In this document: in pieces, positions 1-9,774 of the stretch
How the letters are laid out: every line of letters begins with the position of its first letter
How positions within the stretch are numbered: the stretch's first letter is position 1
NCBI RefSeq assembly: GCF_963082655.1
Contig: NC_081552.1
Span: 192,832,075-192,896,074, forward strand
Length of the DNA: 64,000 bases
Source: Stomoxys calcitrans
Lineage: Eukaryota > Arthropoda > Insecta > Diptera > Muscidae
Direction: 5' to 3'
The notes under the pieces: generated by a model
Told to the model about the DNA's origin: nothing
The model's database searches: none
The model's input: only the letters and a program-made list of their open reading frames with translations
Position numbers and translations under genes: made by a program

Positions 1-880
1 ATATATTATTTTTTTTTTTGTAAAATTATGTTGACTGAAACTTAAAGTGGCTCAGATACTGAAGAATGTTTTAAAATACATGGTGATTTAGATGTTTTGA
101 CTTTAATTATTGGTGCTTTTTATTTTTTTGTTTATATATAAAAAACAAAAAAATTAATTTTCCGCTTTATAGTAATTTGTTTGTGTTTTATTTCAGAAAG
201 TTATATTGTAATGTTATTTTAACGAAGGAACAATTCAGTTGTTTTTCGCATCTGCTGTGGTTTTGTAACATGTGCTTAAGGTGTTGCTTTGAAATGGACA
301 ATGCTTTAACGTTTTTTTCTATGAAATGGTTCGTTCACAAATATTAGATGAGATGAACTCCTGGGAATGCTAAACAATTGCTTCGTGGCTGGAGACTGAA
401 ATTTCTTACAATTTAATAGATTTTCATAAACAAATGTGATTCCCTGATAGTCACAAAATATACCAAAAAGTATGCCAATATTTCAAATGAGTTGTATAAA
501 TATTCTTAAACTGTAAGCAGTTTGACAACTCTAAATTTTTGAAACCTACAATAAACTAGAAGAATGTAAACATATTTGTAAGAACCACATTCTTGTAATA
601 TCTGAACTAATGATCATTGCTTGTGAATGATTGATAATGCCATAATTACACCGATAACGGTATATTTCTGCAAGCCGTTTGGTTCATGTTAAGGGGTGTT
701 CACATTTGACGATTACTTGTGCAACAATTGTTCAAAGCCGGTACGCAGTTCTTGCAATGCTTTCCTTAGGTTAATGCTGGGCGACAAACAATCTGTAACA
801 CTTTCTAACTGGTAAATTACGCATTTATCAATATTGGAGTTATTATGTTCGAATGAATGGAATTCTATTGTCATTCAATT
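1..880. other. AT-rich sequence, nothing recognised
   Basis: No open frame of useful length, no exon-like splice pattern and no repeat family that I could match elsewhere in the window. It lies 3' of the dally stop and is treated as intergenic or downstream flank. Confidence 0.4.
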
Positions 881-883
881 CCA

Positions 884-1230
884 TCGCCGCAGAATGAAAA
901 ATGAAACTCTACAAAAAAATCCCACAAAAGCAACGCACAAAAGTTAAAGAATTTTCAACGTTGACGACTGAAATCGAGGGCCAGTCTGTGTTGCCACGCT
1001 TGAAGTGGTGTTTTTAGGCGTCAAAGTTAAAAATGTTTAGAGGTCCAAACAGAATGAGCATTGAGGAGCGTCACGTTGAGAAATGCAACTCTCCAAATAA
1101 ATGCCAAAAAAGCAACTCGAAAAATTGAGGCAATTTTTAACTAAAAACAAGCGTCAATGTTGAAAATTGTTTAACTTTTTCACGCAACTTTTGTGGGATT
1201 TGTGTGCAGAGTTGCATTATTGCAACGCGA
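884..1230. repeat. Inverted repeat (fold-back) with ~80-bp arms
   Basis: The left arm (about 884-972) contains ATCCCACAAAAG followed by AGTTAAAGAATTTTCAAC. The right arm (about 1149-1230) is its imperfect reverse complement, with GTTGAAAATTGTTTAACTTT then CTTTTGTGGGAT. About 180 bp separate the arms. It could be a small fold-back or MITE-like element; no clear target duplication was found. Confidence 0.55.
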
Positions 1231-1657
1231 CGCTCAAAAACAACGCTGGGCCTTTAAGGATGACCACCATAAATCAAGACCATGGCAATCGGTTGTACGT
1301 ACCTGTTTCAAACTTTTCACTGGAAGTCGTTAGCGTACTTTTGCTTCCAAATTTTTTAAAGAGAGCAAAATGGTTCTTATTCTCCTGCTAATTTTTACTG
1401 ACAAAGTACTCGAATAGACCTATAAATTATCCTAGATAAGGACCAAAAGTGGTCTTTGTGTAAGCATCAACAAATTCATCGATTTTTCTTCAATGGTTGT
1501 GAATGACTTGGTTTAAATTAAAGTACGTTTACATTGGCCACTAAATCCGAATGCATGGCCTTTTGAGATTTAAGTGCTAAATCCTATGTTTTTTGCAAGT
1601 TTGACCATGCAAAAAAATCCAATTTTTGCGGTATTTTTTTTTAACCCGATTTCATGC

Positions 1658-2393
1658 AAGAGTTGGCAACCTATCGATAATTGCAACATTGGATATTTCT
1701 TACAATAAATATCGGTAGTATCGATTCTAACGTAAATTTCCCATCTCTTATATGAGAAGAAAAATCAGGAGGTCGAAGCAATATCAATGCAGACCGAATA
1801 AAACCAAATTTATTAAAGTCATGAAGAAAATCATTGTTCCAAATTCTTCAGCAGCAAAATTTTAGCCCAAACGGATGAAAATTGCGCCCTCTATAGGCAC
1901 AATATATCTAATAGTATCGGATCGTGTCGGATCGCTTATTTTTGTAAAATTTTGCACGAAATTGAACTTTGCCGATAGCATCGATAGGAAAAATATCAAT
2001 CGATATTCAGACAAACAAGTAAGAGCGTGCTAAGTTCGGCCGGACCGAATCTTATATACCCTCCACCATGGATCGCATTTGTCGAGTTCTATGCGCTATA
2101 TTAAAACATGGACCGATTTGGCCCATTTACAATACCAACCGATCTACACAAATAAAAAATATTTGTGCCAAATTTTGTACCGGCTAGGTTTACTCCTTCG
2201 ACAGACAGACGGACGGACATGGCTAGATCGACTTAAAAAGACATGACGATCAAGAATATATATACTTTATGGGGTCTGAGACGCATATTTAAAGGTGTTA
2301 CAAACAGAATGACGGCATTAGTTCACCCCCTTCCTATGGTGGAGGTTATAAAAATAAAATATCGATAATGCCGTCGATATTTTGCCAGCTCTA
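1658..2393. mobile_element. Non-autonomous hAT-like element with 8-bp target duplication
   Basis: The ends are inverted: AAGAGTTGGCAACC at the left and the complement of TAGAGCTGGCAAAATATCG at the right. They are flanked by the direct repeat TTTCATGC (1650-1657 and 2394-2401). An 8-bp target duplication plus TAGAG-type termini fit the hAT superfamily. Both subterminal regions carry several TATCGAT/ATCGATA palindromes. There is no transposase, and a short DINE/HINE-like repeat copy is nested at 2015-2356. A second member is at 44329-44755. Confidence 0.7.
2015..2356 (-). mobile_element. Short DINE/HINE-like repeat copy nested in the hAT-like element
   Basis: It has the hairpin TTCGGCCGGACCGAA at 2035-2049, then TATACCCTCCACCATGG, a GACAGACAGACGGACGGAC tract (complement of GTCY repeats) near 2200, and the opposite end GGTGGAGGTTATAAAAA. 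Most internal tandem units found in longer copies are deleted. Confidence 0.7.
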
Positions 2394-2401
2394 TTTCATG
2401 C

Positions 2402-3583
2402 CTAATTAATCGATAAAAGTACCAAAATATGCAACTGTTTTCAAGAATTGTGTATGATTTTGTGTGATTTGCACATTCACGTATATGCATGTACGCTTGT
2501 GTATGTCAGGATTTGTTTTTGGCTTTACTTAAATCCATATCGTAAAAATTTCAATGTAAACGTGCTATTATTGACAGTTTCCTATATTGAAATGAGCATT
2601 TATTTTCTTATATTTGTGCGATCTGGGATATTTTACTCTGTATGCTGTGTGTGGATATCATAGTTTATGGCACTGTTTTGAGTTGATTATTTTGTTTTTT
2701 TTTTCTGTTATGAATGCAAGCATTTATGTGTTTCTGCAAATGTTGTTTTGTTATCGAAAATACAACCATGTCTCTTTTAGACTTTGACAATGAACACAGA
2801 GTTGTATTTGTTGAAACATTGGGGAGAACAAAGGCATTTCAATTTCACTTTTGAAAAACAAAAAAAAAAAATAAATCCCTAAAAAAATCAATATATATTT
2901 CCTCGTTTTTGTTAACAAACAAAAAAAATTAGTCATGTTCGGGGTTTGTAGTAATTGTTAAATTCTAATACAAAAAAGTTTACATTTTTAGGCTATTTGG
3001 ACTGTTTTCACTGTTCCTTAAATTGTTTTTGTTATAATTATGTAAATGTTACGTCGATTTTACAAACCACATTACAATTTTTTTTATTTTATTTAAATAT
3101 AAGAACTAAATAGGGGGTAGTTACAACACACTTGCTGATTTATCACTGAAGGACTTTTGTTTAAAAGGGGTTTTATGTAAGTGTGTGGGGGGTATCTAAT
3201 GTTAACAAAATTGTTCATGTGGTTTGTACTGAAGTAAGCAAAACTTGCTTTTTGCGACTGGCCTATCAATTTTTCTTTCTTTTTATGAAATTTCCATTTT
3301 TCTTCACATATTTGTTTTAAAAGAGAATTTTTTTCCTATGTTTTATGTAATATAACATGTGTGTGTATTTTTTCACTTCATTTAGTTACACTCTAAGAGC
3401 TTTAAGAGCAATTTTATATGCATTTAATTTCTGGGGAATTTCCTGTTCTTTTGTATGTTATGGTATTACTATTTTATATGCAAGATTTTGTTGTAATTGC
3501 TTTTTTTTATTTCTTCTGCATTACTTTACCTCTTTTGTTTGTTTTCTGTTTTTTTGCTTTTCGCGATTTTTTGTTTGTTTCGT

Positions 3584-3626
<43 letters not shown>

Positions 3627-3724
3627 ATAACTACATAATTTATAAAACAGAGTTGCACCCTTGGATTTGTTGCCTGTTGCCTGATGCATCTATTGCAACT
3701 ATAGCAGCAGCATATTTAACATTT
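2402..3724 (-). other. Region downstream of the dally stop: probable 3' UTR, then AT-rich flank
   Basis: Very AT-rich, without conserved coding. On the minus strand, AATAAA-type poly(A) signals occur at 3511-3506 (about 215 nt after the stop) and at 3093-3083. Either could end the dally transcript, but the sequence alone cannot say which is used. The short open frames here are low-complexity F/Y/C-rich translations and are not credible genes. Confidence 0.35.
3587..3624. repeat. (AT)n microsatellite
   Basis: An uninterrupted alternating TA tract of roughly 30 bases, in the probable dally 3' UTR. Confidence 0.9.
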
Positions 3725-3915
3725 TTAATTTAGTTTCAGTTTATAAGATCGTATCGTTGTTGAAAATGTTTGATGCATGACTAGTAGCAGACAGAATAGA
3801 GCTGCCAAACTCATCGATGAGTCAATTTTACTGGCTGGCGATTTGGTAGATGGTGGTAATATTTCATTGTCTTCGTTATTATTCGTACGAGGATCATAGG
3901 GTAAAGATGTGGCAC
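3725..3915 (-). CDS. dally: dally last coding exon: GPI-anchor signal and stop
   Basis: The exon starts after TATAG (acceptor AG at 3917-3916) and completes a Gly codon split with the previous exon. It encodes ATSLPYDPRTNNNE, a polar Pro/Ser/Lys-rich linker, a Ser-rich stretch (SKIDSSMS) suitable as a GPI omega site, and a hydrophobic tail (LAALFCLLLVMH) followed by a short basic end and TAA at 3727-3725. A C-terminal hydrophobic tail that is cleaved and replaced by GPI is universal in glypicans. The stop is inferred directly from this frame. Intron before it is only 74 bp. Confidence 0.85.
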
Positions 3916-3989
3916 CTATAACAATAAATTAAAAAATAAAACAAAATCAAATCTAGAATTTTAAAAATATTGAATTTTTATGGCCATAC

Positions 3990-4134
3990 CATCTCCTGAA
4001 CCATCGCCATCACCGGAGCCCTGCATTCGGTATTCATCATCATCCACATCATCAGGCATACGCCCTGATCCCTCATCGTCACGACCAGCCATATCACTTT
4101 GAACATCATTAAAGGTTCTAGTCGTAGAGGGTAT
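3990..4134 (-). CDS. dally: dally exon with glycosaminoglycan attachment sites
   Basis: Acceptor TTTCAG precedes 4134; donor GTATGG follows 3990. The phase is 0 in and 1 out. The peptide runs IPSTTRTFNDVQSDMAGRDD and then DEGSG, an acidic DDVDDDEY run, and QGSGDG and GSGDG. Ser-Gly dipeptides embedded in acidic residues are the sites where xylose is added and heparan sulfate chains start, in glypicans located just before the GPI region. Three such SG sites are visible. The position, acidic context and in-frame joins to both neighbouring exons make the identification firm. Mature glypicans end shortly after this segment at the cell surface. Confidence 0.88.
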
Positions 4135-4278
4135 CTGAAATAATAAATAAAAATAAAAATAGTTTTCTTCATACATTTATTCACTAACTATTAATCTATC
4201 GCTACAAATTCTTTATTTCTAAAGCAGGGTTCTCTGTTCTGTTTATGGAATAGTTGTGAAATACTTAAACGAAATAAC

Positions 4279-5821
4279 TTTTTTGTACCACCCACCGAAG
4301 AATGGGGGTAAACTAATTTCGTCTTTCTGTTCGTAACACCTCGAAATATGCGTCTGAGACCCCATAAAGTACATATATTGTTGATTGTCGTGACATTTTA
4401 AGTCAACTTAGTCTTGTACTTCCGTCCGTCTTACCGTCCGTCCTACGTCCGTCCTTCCGTCCTACGTCCATCCTTCCGTCCTACGTCCGTCCTTCCGTCC
4501 TACGTCCGTCCTTCCGTCCTACGTCCGTCCTTCCGTCCTACGTCCGTCCTTCCGTCCTACGTCCGTCCTTCCGTCCTACGTCCGTCCTTCCGTCCTACGT
4601 CCGTCCTTCCGTCCTACGTCCGTCCTTCCGTCCTACGTCCGTCCTTCCGTCCTACGTCCGTCCTTCCGTCCTTTCGTCTTTTCGTCCTTCCGTCCTTTCG
4701 TCCTTCCGTCCTTTCGTCCTTCCGTCCTTTCGTTCTTCCATCCTTCCGTTCTTTCGTTCTGCCGTTCTTCCGTCCTTTCGTTCTTCCGTCCGTCCTTCCG
4801 TCTGTCCTTCCGTCCGTCCTTCCGTCCTTTCGTTCTTCCATCCGTCCTTCCGTCCGTCCTTCCGTCCGTCCTTCCGTCCGTCCTTCCGTCCGTCCTTCCG
4901 TCCGTCCTTCCGTCCGTCCTTCCGTCCGTCCTTCCGTCCGTCCTTCCGTCCGTCCTTCCGTCCGTCCTTCCGTCCGTCCTTCCGTCCGTCCTTCCGTCCG
5001 TCCTTCCGTCCGTCCTTCCGTCCGTCCTTCCGTCCGTCCTTCCGTCCGTCGTTCCGTCCGTCGTTCCGTCCGTCGTTCCGTCCGTCCTTCCGTCCGTCCT
5101 TCCGTCCGTCCTTCCGTCCGTCCTTCCGTCCGTCCTTCCGTCCGTCCTTCCGTCCGTCCTTCCGTCCGTCCTTCCGTCCGTCCTTCCGTCCGTCCTTCCG
5201 TCCGTCCTTCCGTCCGTCCTTCCGTCCGTCCTTCCGTCCGTCCTTCCGTCCGTCCTTCCGTCCGTCCTTCCGTCCGTCCTTCCGTCCGTCCTTCCGTCCG
5301 TCCTTCCGTCCGTCCTTCCGTCCGTCCTTCCGTCCGTCCTTCCGTCCGTCCTTCCGTCCGTCCTTCCGTCCGTCCTTCCGTCCGTCCTTCCGTCCGTCCT
5401 TCCGTCCGTCCTTCCGTCCGTCCTTCCGTCCGTCCTTCCGTCCGTCCTTCCGTCCGTCCTTCCGTCCGTCCTTCCGTCCGTCCTTCCGTCCGTCCTTCCG
5501 TCCGTCCTTCCGTCCGTCCTTCCGTCCGTCCGTCCTTACGTCCGTCCTTCCGTCCGTCCTTCCGTCCGTGGTGTTTTGGTATCATTTCCAACAACTGCGC
5601 TAAGTATGGTTCAAATCGGTCCATGTTTTTATATAGCTGCTATATAAACCGATCTTGGGTCTTGACTTCTTGAGCCTCTAGAGGGCACAATTCAATACTT
5701 TTGCACGTAGTGTTTTGGTGTCTCTTCCAACAACTGTCTTAAATATGATTCAAATCGGTTCATAACTGACTTCTTGAGCCTCTAGAGGGCGCAATTTTCA
5801 TCCGATTTGGCAGACATTTTT
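4279..5821 (+). mobile_element. DINE/HINE-like repeat, 5' part (interrupted by the LINE)
   Basis: It starts at TTTTGTACCACCCACC and continues with the family's conserved TAATTTCGTC, AACACCTCGAAATATG and CCCCATAAAG block. It then reaches the position of the GTCY tract, which is expanded to about 1.15 kb, and internal units carrying GAGCCTCTAGAGGGCGCAAT. The LINE at about 5822-9770 interrupts it; the rest resumes at 9775-10095 with a decayed TTCGGCCCGGCC hairpin. It lies in the dally intron between 14763 and 4134. Confidence 0.65.
4414..5570. repeat. Large (GTCC/CTTCC) tandem array
   Basis: There are three zones. About twelve 19-bp units (TACGTCCGTCCTTCCGTCC) cover 4429-4665. An irregular TTTCGTCCTTCCGTCC zone follows to about 4800. 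About sixty 12-bp CTTCCGTCCGTC units run to about 5530, with a cluster of GTTCCGTCCGTC variants at 5049-5085. The array occupies the place of the (GTCY)n tract of the enclosing dispersed repeat. Long open frames on both strands (Arg-Pro-Ser-Val and Arg-Thr-Glu-Gly repeats) are by-products of the 12-bp period. Confidence 0.93.
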
Positions 5822-5924
5822 TGTTTATTTGTTTATTAGTCAATGGAACAAATATCCTTACAGACTAAGATGACTTCCGTAACAAATGTTTAAATAGTAA
5901 TGTATGATAATAAAGAGGTGCATA

Positions 5925-8777
5925 CTACAAAAATATATAATATAAAATGGATCTAAAAATTTCTTTTGATGTGCTAAAATCAATACATGGTTTTGACTCC
6001 CTTTGAAGCCTGTTGTTGATAAAATTTAAATTCAAAAAAGTTCGTGTTAAAGGCCCATTTCTCGCATAGTTGGTGCGGTGGAACGGTATGTCAAACAAAT
6101 TTACAACTCGTAAGCTTCTTGGAGGAACAAATGTTGGAACTAAAGACAACAAATCCGGTGAATCAATATTATTATTAAGCAAGTCAAATATGAAGCAAGC
6201 CGATTGATATTTTCTACGAGATTCTAAGGATTGCAAGCCAAGTAACAAAAATCTAGATCTATATGGAGGCATCTGAGCAGGAAATAAGTTTTTAAGGGCA
6301 AACTTTGTAAAGTTTTTTTGAATTCTCTCAATGCGAACAATGTGAGCACTACATTGAGGATCCCAAACAATTGAAGCGTATTCTAGTTTAGACCTAACAA
6401 ATGCCGTATAAATTAATTTTGCGGTATTAGGATCAGAAAATTCCGCACAATTTCTTTTGATAAATGCAAAAACCTTGTAGGCCTCAGGAATAATGTGGTC
6501 TATATGTGGAATAAATGATAGTGATGTATCAAATATAATGCCTAGATCACGAATGGAAGTTAGCTTAGTAAGATTGTGGCTGCCAATTTTGAAGGTTGGT
6601 TGAATGGGATTAAGTGATCTAAAATAAGAAACGTGAAAACATTTTGAAAGGTTCAAAAAAAGCTTATTGATGTTGCACCACATGACTAAGTTATCTAAAT
6701 CAACTTGCAAATTATTTATATCTTGTAGAGACTCAATTTTAGTAAAAAATTTCAAGTCATCAGCATACAAAAGAAAATTGGAATGCGAAAAACATGAAGA
6801 GATGTCATTGATAAATAAGTTAAAAAGAAGTGGGCCAAGGATGCTACCCTGAGGTACTCCCGATGTCTGAAAATATGGCTGAGACACGTATCCTTCAACT
6901 TTAACTTTACACACTCTGTTAGTTAGATATGAATGAATCCATTTTAGAAAATTTGAATGCAAACCTAGATTCTGTAACTTAGCAAGTAAAATACTATGCG
7001 AAACTTTATCAAAAGCTTTGCTTAAGTCAGTGTAAATAACTTCTACTTGTTTACCTCGCTCGAGGGCGGTCATACAGTAATCTGTAAATAATGTTAAATT
7101 CGATGTGGTAGATCTACCCGAAAAAAACCCATGCTGGTAAGGAGAGATAGTAGACTTGCAAAGAAAAAATAATTTTTTGAAAATGATATTTTCAAATATT
7201 TTCGAAACACACGAAAGTTTTGATATTGGCCTGTAACATGTAACATCATCTTTTCTACCCTCTTTAAATACAGGAGTAATTGATGCTATCTTCCACTTGG
7301 CTATAAAAATACCTTCCTTAAGAGATAGGCGAAATATAAAAGTCAAAACGGAAACAATGCTAAAACAGCAACTTTTTAAGAAATAAGCACAAAGACCATC
7401 AGCATCACTTTTATAGCTATTTTTAATTGCACCAATAGCTTCACAAACATCATCCTCACAGATATAAATACTTCCCAAGTTTATGGCTGAATAAGAACAT
7501 GGTAGCGTCATATTACAAGTGGAAGGCTGCTCAAAATTAGATTGGAAAAAATTAGCAAACATGTTTACAACATCATGGCCAGACTGCGAGATGCAACTGT
7601 TATATTGAACAGTAGATGGGATATCTGAAGATTTCTTCTTAGACTTCACAAACGACCAAAAATGTTTAACATTTACTTTAATTTCATTCTCTTTAGAAAG
7701 AATGTATTGTTTATAAAGAAATTTGTTTAAAAAATTAAATTCTTTTTGATAATGTAAAAATTTGACTTGCTCTTCCAGATTACCAGATTTAATGAATCGA
7801 TTATGGAATTTATTGCGCAGATTTTTTAGTTTTTTTAGGCCTTTAGTATACCATGGAAGCTTATAGGGCTTTTTCTTCTTTAGAGGAACATTCAATTTAA
7901 GAATGTCTAAAACCTTTGCCAGAAAAATATCATAACAATTGGATGGTTCACACGTAGGAAACATCGATACCCAATTTATAGATGAAAGCATCGAATTTAG
8001 CACATCAAAGTTACATGCGTTGTAATTAAAATTGAAACACTCAGAAGTATCATTTGGGATGTACATAAAACATTCCATTTCTATAATTGTAGGAACATGA
8101 TGAACACTTGGAGGAGATACTGGAATCAAACATTCATATATTTTAAAATTGCAGTCGCGTGATACAAAAATTAAATCAAGAAATCGACGCATTTTATTAG
8201 CAATATGATTAATTTGAACCAAACCAACGCTCAATAACGCATCGATAAAATTAACTTCAAACCCTTTATTAACATTACTAGGCGTTAAAAAATAATTGTC
8301 GTTCATCATGGTCCAACAAATACTTGATAAATTAAAATCTCCCATTACACATAAATTAGTATCAGAACACATATTCTCTTCCAAATTAACAATATTAGAG
8401 ACATGTTTAGAATAGATATTATCATGACTTCCAGGAGGTATATACGATAGAGATATTAACAGTTTTTGATTAAATCCAATTACATATAGTGCAATTTGAT
8501 CCAAAAGACCATCATCATCATCAATTTTACATAAATAGGATTTATATTTAGATTTTACAGCAATAAGAACACCCCCACCCCGGGATAATCCTGTACGATA
8601 AGCATTTCTATCCTTCCGATATACATTAAACAAATTCATGTCGAAAAATTCGGCATCATAAAAGTCGGAATTAAGCCAGGTCTCAACAATGAGAATTAAA
8701 TCAAAGTCACATTGGGACGTAAAATTCATGATTTCATTGGCCTTTGTGCGAATACCTGACATATTTTGATAAAACAC
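5925..8777 (-). CDS. LINE ORF2: endonuclease and reverse transcriptase
   Basis: About 950 residues, uninterrupted. The N-terminal ~230 residues form an apurinic-type endonuclease (FYQNMSGIRTK, VETWLNS, RGGGVLIAV, GDFNLSS). The centre is the reverse transcriptase, with ADGLCAYFLK, YRPISKLSCVSKIFE, TDLSKAFDKVSH, GVPQGSILGPLLFNLFINDI and the catalytic LLYADD near residue 670. The tail has the LINE thumb motifs LEYASIVWDP and RIERIQKNF. No RNase H domain is seen. It makes cDNA on nicked target DNA. There is no AUG at the true start: the frame is open back to a TAA at 8843-8841 and overlaps ORF1 in the -1 frame, so 8777 is only the first GTG. The first in-frame AUG falls inside the endonuclease motif. 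Confidence 0.88.
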   Translation of the reverse strand: MFYQNMSGIRTKANEIMNFTSQCDFDLILIVETWLNSDFYDAEFFDMNLFNVYRKDRNAYRTGLSRGGGVLIAVKSKYKSYLCKIDDDDGLLDQIALYVIGFNQKLLISLSYIPPGSHDNIYSKHVSNIVNLEENMCSDTNLCVMGDFNLSSICWTMMNDNYFLTPSNVNKGFEVNFIDALLSVGLVQINHIANKMRRFLDLIFVSRDCNFKIYECLIPVSPPSVHHVPTIIEMECFMYIPNDTSECFNFNYNACNFDVLNSMLSSINWVSMFPTCEPSNCYDIFLAKVLDILKLNVPLKKKKPYKLPWYTKGLKKLKNLRNKFHNRFIKSGNLEEQVKFLHYQKEFNFLNKFLYKQYILSKENEIKVNVKHFWSFVKSKKKSSDIPSTVQYNSCISQSGHDVVNMFANFFQSNFEQPSTCNMTLPCSYSAINLGSIYICEDDVCEAIGAIKNSYKSDADGLCAYFLKSCCFSIVSVLTFIFRLSLKEGIFIAKWKIASITPVFKEGRKDDVTCYRPISKLSCVSKIFENIIFKKLFFLCKSTISPYQHGFFSGRSTTSNLTLFTDYCMTALERGKQVEVIYTDLSKAFDKVSHSILLAKLQNLGLHSNFLKWIHSYLTNRVCKVKVEGYVSQPYFQTSGVPQGSILGPLLFNLFINDISSCFSHSNFLLYADDLKFFTKIESLQDINNLQVDLDNLVMWCNINKLFLNLSKCFHVSYFRSLNPIQPTFKIGSHNLTKLTSIRDLGIIFDTSLSFIPHIDHIIPEAYKVFAFIKRNCAEFSDPNTAKLIYTAFVRSKLEYASIVWDPQCSAHIVRIERIQKNFTKFALKNLFPAQMPPYRSRFLLLGLQSLESRRKYQSACFIFDLLNNNIDSPDLLSLVPTFVPPRSLRVVNLFDIPFHRTNYARNGPLTRTFLNLNFINNRLQRESKPCIDFSTSKEIFRSILYYIFL

Positions 8778-8800
8778 TTTTAGATTATGTGCAGCATCTA

Positions 8801-9730
8801 CTACTGAACTAAGGGTTGTATTTCCCTTTTTTGAAAATTTTTAAACGGACGTACCCTGATATCGGTAGGCCACAATTTAGAGTTAAAAATATCATTATAA
8901 AAACTAGATACTACACCCAGCTTAAAATTAACACTTTTTAATTCACTTAAATTAGCGTCTTTCTTTACTAATTTATAGCATTCAATATTAGCTTTATCAA
9001 TGTTGGAGTTGGCAGCAATATAATTGATAATTTGATCGCATGAAACAGTTGGCTTAAACTTTGATATATGAATCCATTTCTTGGTCGCCACCACTTCCAA
9101 ATCATTAGGTACATTATTTTCACCGAATATGACTTTGCCCCCTTTTCGTCTACGCCTTTGAACAGTTTCCCAACCCATACTTGCTTGATGGTTTGGTTCG
9201 AACATTTCATTCCTATTGTTTACTGCATTAACGTCATTTGTACTCACTGACGAAACCGATGGTGCATATGAAACAACATGTTGCGAGCTCGGCTTGTTCA
9301 TGGATTGTGCACCTGTAGATGTAACTGGTATAATAAGACTTTGGACAGTACCAACAACATCGCTACCACTGGTCTCAGAATAATGATTTGCATTTTGTTG
9401 ATGAACTTCTTTGCTTGGAGGTTTGTTGTTTTTCTCCACTGTTTTTTTTATCTCTCGCACTTCAGCACATAAAGATGAGTTTATTAAGACTTTTAGCTCT
9501 CTCACTTCACTGGTCAAAGAGGCAATGCGAGCAACCAAATCAGAAGAAACTGATAGGCAGTCATTGCAATTAAATACAATATTTGAATTTTTAACAAATA
9601 ATTCGCCAATATTAGTATCGACGTTGGCACAAAAGAAGTGTAGCTTAGCTCTGCAAATGTGGCATGCTATGAACTTCCCGTTCAAAGCCTTGAAGCACTT
9701 CGCACAGAGAGTATTTGGAGGGAGATCCAT
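8801..9730 (-). CDS. LINE ORF1: PHD-like zinc-finger nucleic-acid-binding protein
   Basis: The first ATG (9730-9728) gives 309 residues starting MDLPPNTLCAKCFKALNGKF. A longer TTG-started version is unlikely. The N-terminal 55 residues hold a C4HC3-like cluster (CAKC, CHIC, H-FFC, CNDC) typical of PHD-type fingers in ORF1 of CR1-like and related insect LINEs. A Ser/Asn/Thr-rich, probably disordered middle follows, then a basic RRRRKGGK patch and a C-terminal fold beginning KKWIHISKFKPT that resembles the RRM-like part of such ORF1 proteins. It should coat LINE RNA. The last 40 nt overlap ORF2 in the -1 frame, next to a slippery A-AAT-TTT at 8840-8834. Confidence 0.82.
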   Translation of the reverse strand: MDLPPNTLCAKCFKALNGKFIACHICRAKLHFFCANVDTNIGELFVKNSNIVFNCNDCLSVSSDLVARIASLTSEVRELKVLINSSLCAEVREIKKTVEKNNKPPSKEVHQQNANHYSETSGSDVVGTVQSLIIPVTSTGAQSMNKPSSQHVVSYAPSVSSVSTNDVNAVNNRNEMFEPNHQASMGWETVQRRRRKGGKVIFGENNVPNDLEVVATKKWIHISKFKPTVSCDQIINYIAANSNIDKANIECYKLVKKDANLSELKSVNFKLGVVSSFYNDIFNSKLWPTDIRVRPFKNFQKREIQPLVQ

Positions 9731-9774
9731 TAGAAACACGTCAGATGTAAAGAAGCTCAACCGACTGACTTTTG

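Larger units (their letters stand above)
5822..9770 (-). mobile_element. Near-complete two-ORF non-LTR retrotransposon (CR1/Jockey-like LINE)
   Basis: ORF1 (PHD-like Cys/His protein) and ORF2 (endonuclease plus reverse transcriptase) are both open, with a short 5' leader and a 3' end of about 100 bp closing in TAATAAACAAATAAACAAA. The family call rests on ORF2 order (EN then RT, no RNase H) and the PHD-type ORF1. It is inserted, sense to dally, in a dispersed repeat: the left flank ends GATTTGGCAGACATTT and the right flank resumes ACAACGGCTTCC. The exact target duplication is unclear. Both ORFs uninterrupted suggests a young copy. Confidence 0.85.

Noticed and set aside
3357..3733. Hydrophobic small proteins (Phe/Tyr/Ile-rich frames)
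   Set aside because: AT-rich low complexity next to an (AT)n tract; likely dally 3' UTR or flank.
4414..5673. Long open frame of Arg-Pro-Ser-Val repeats (and an antisense Arg-Thr-Glu-Gly frame)
   Set aside because: Pure product of a 12-bp and 19-bp tandem array whose period keeps frames open on both strands.
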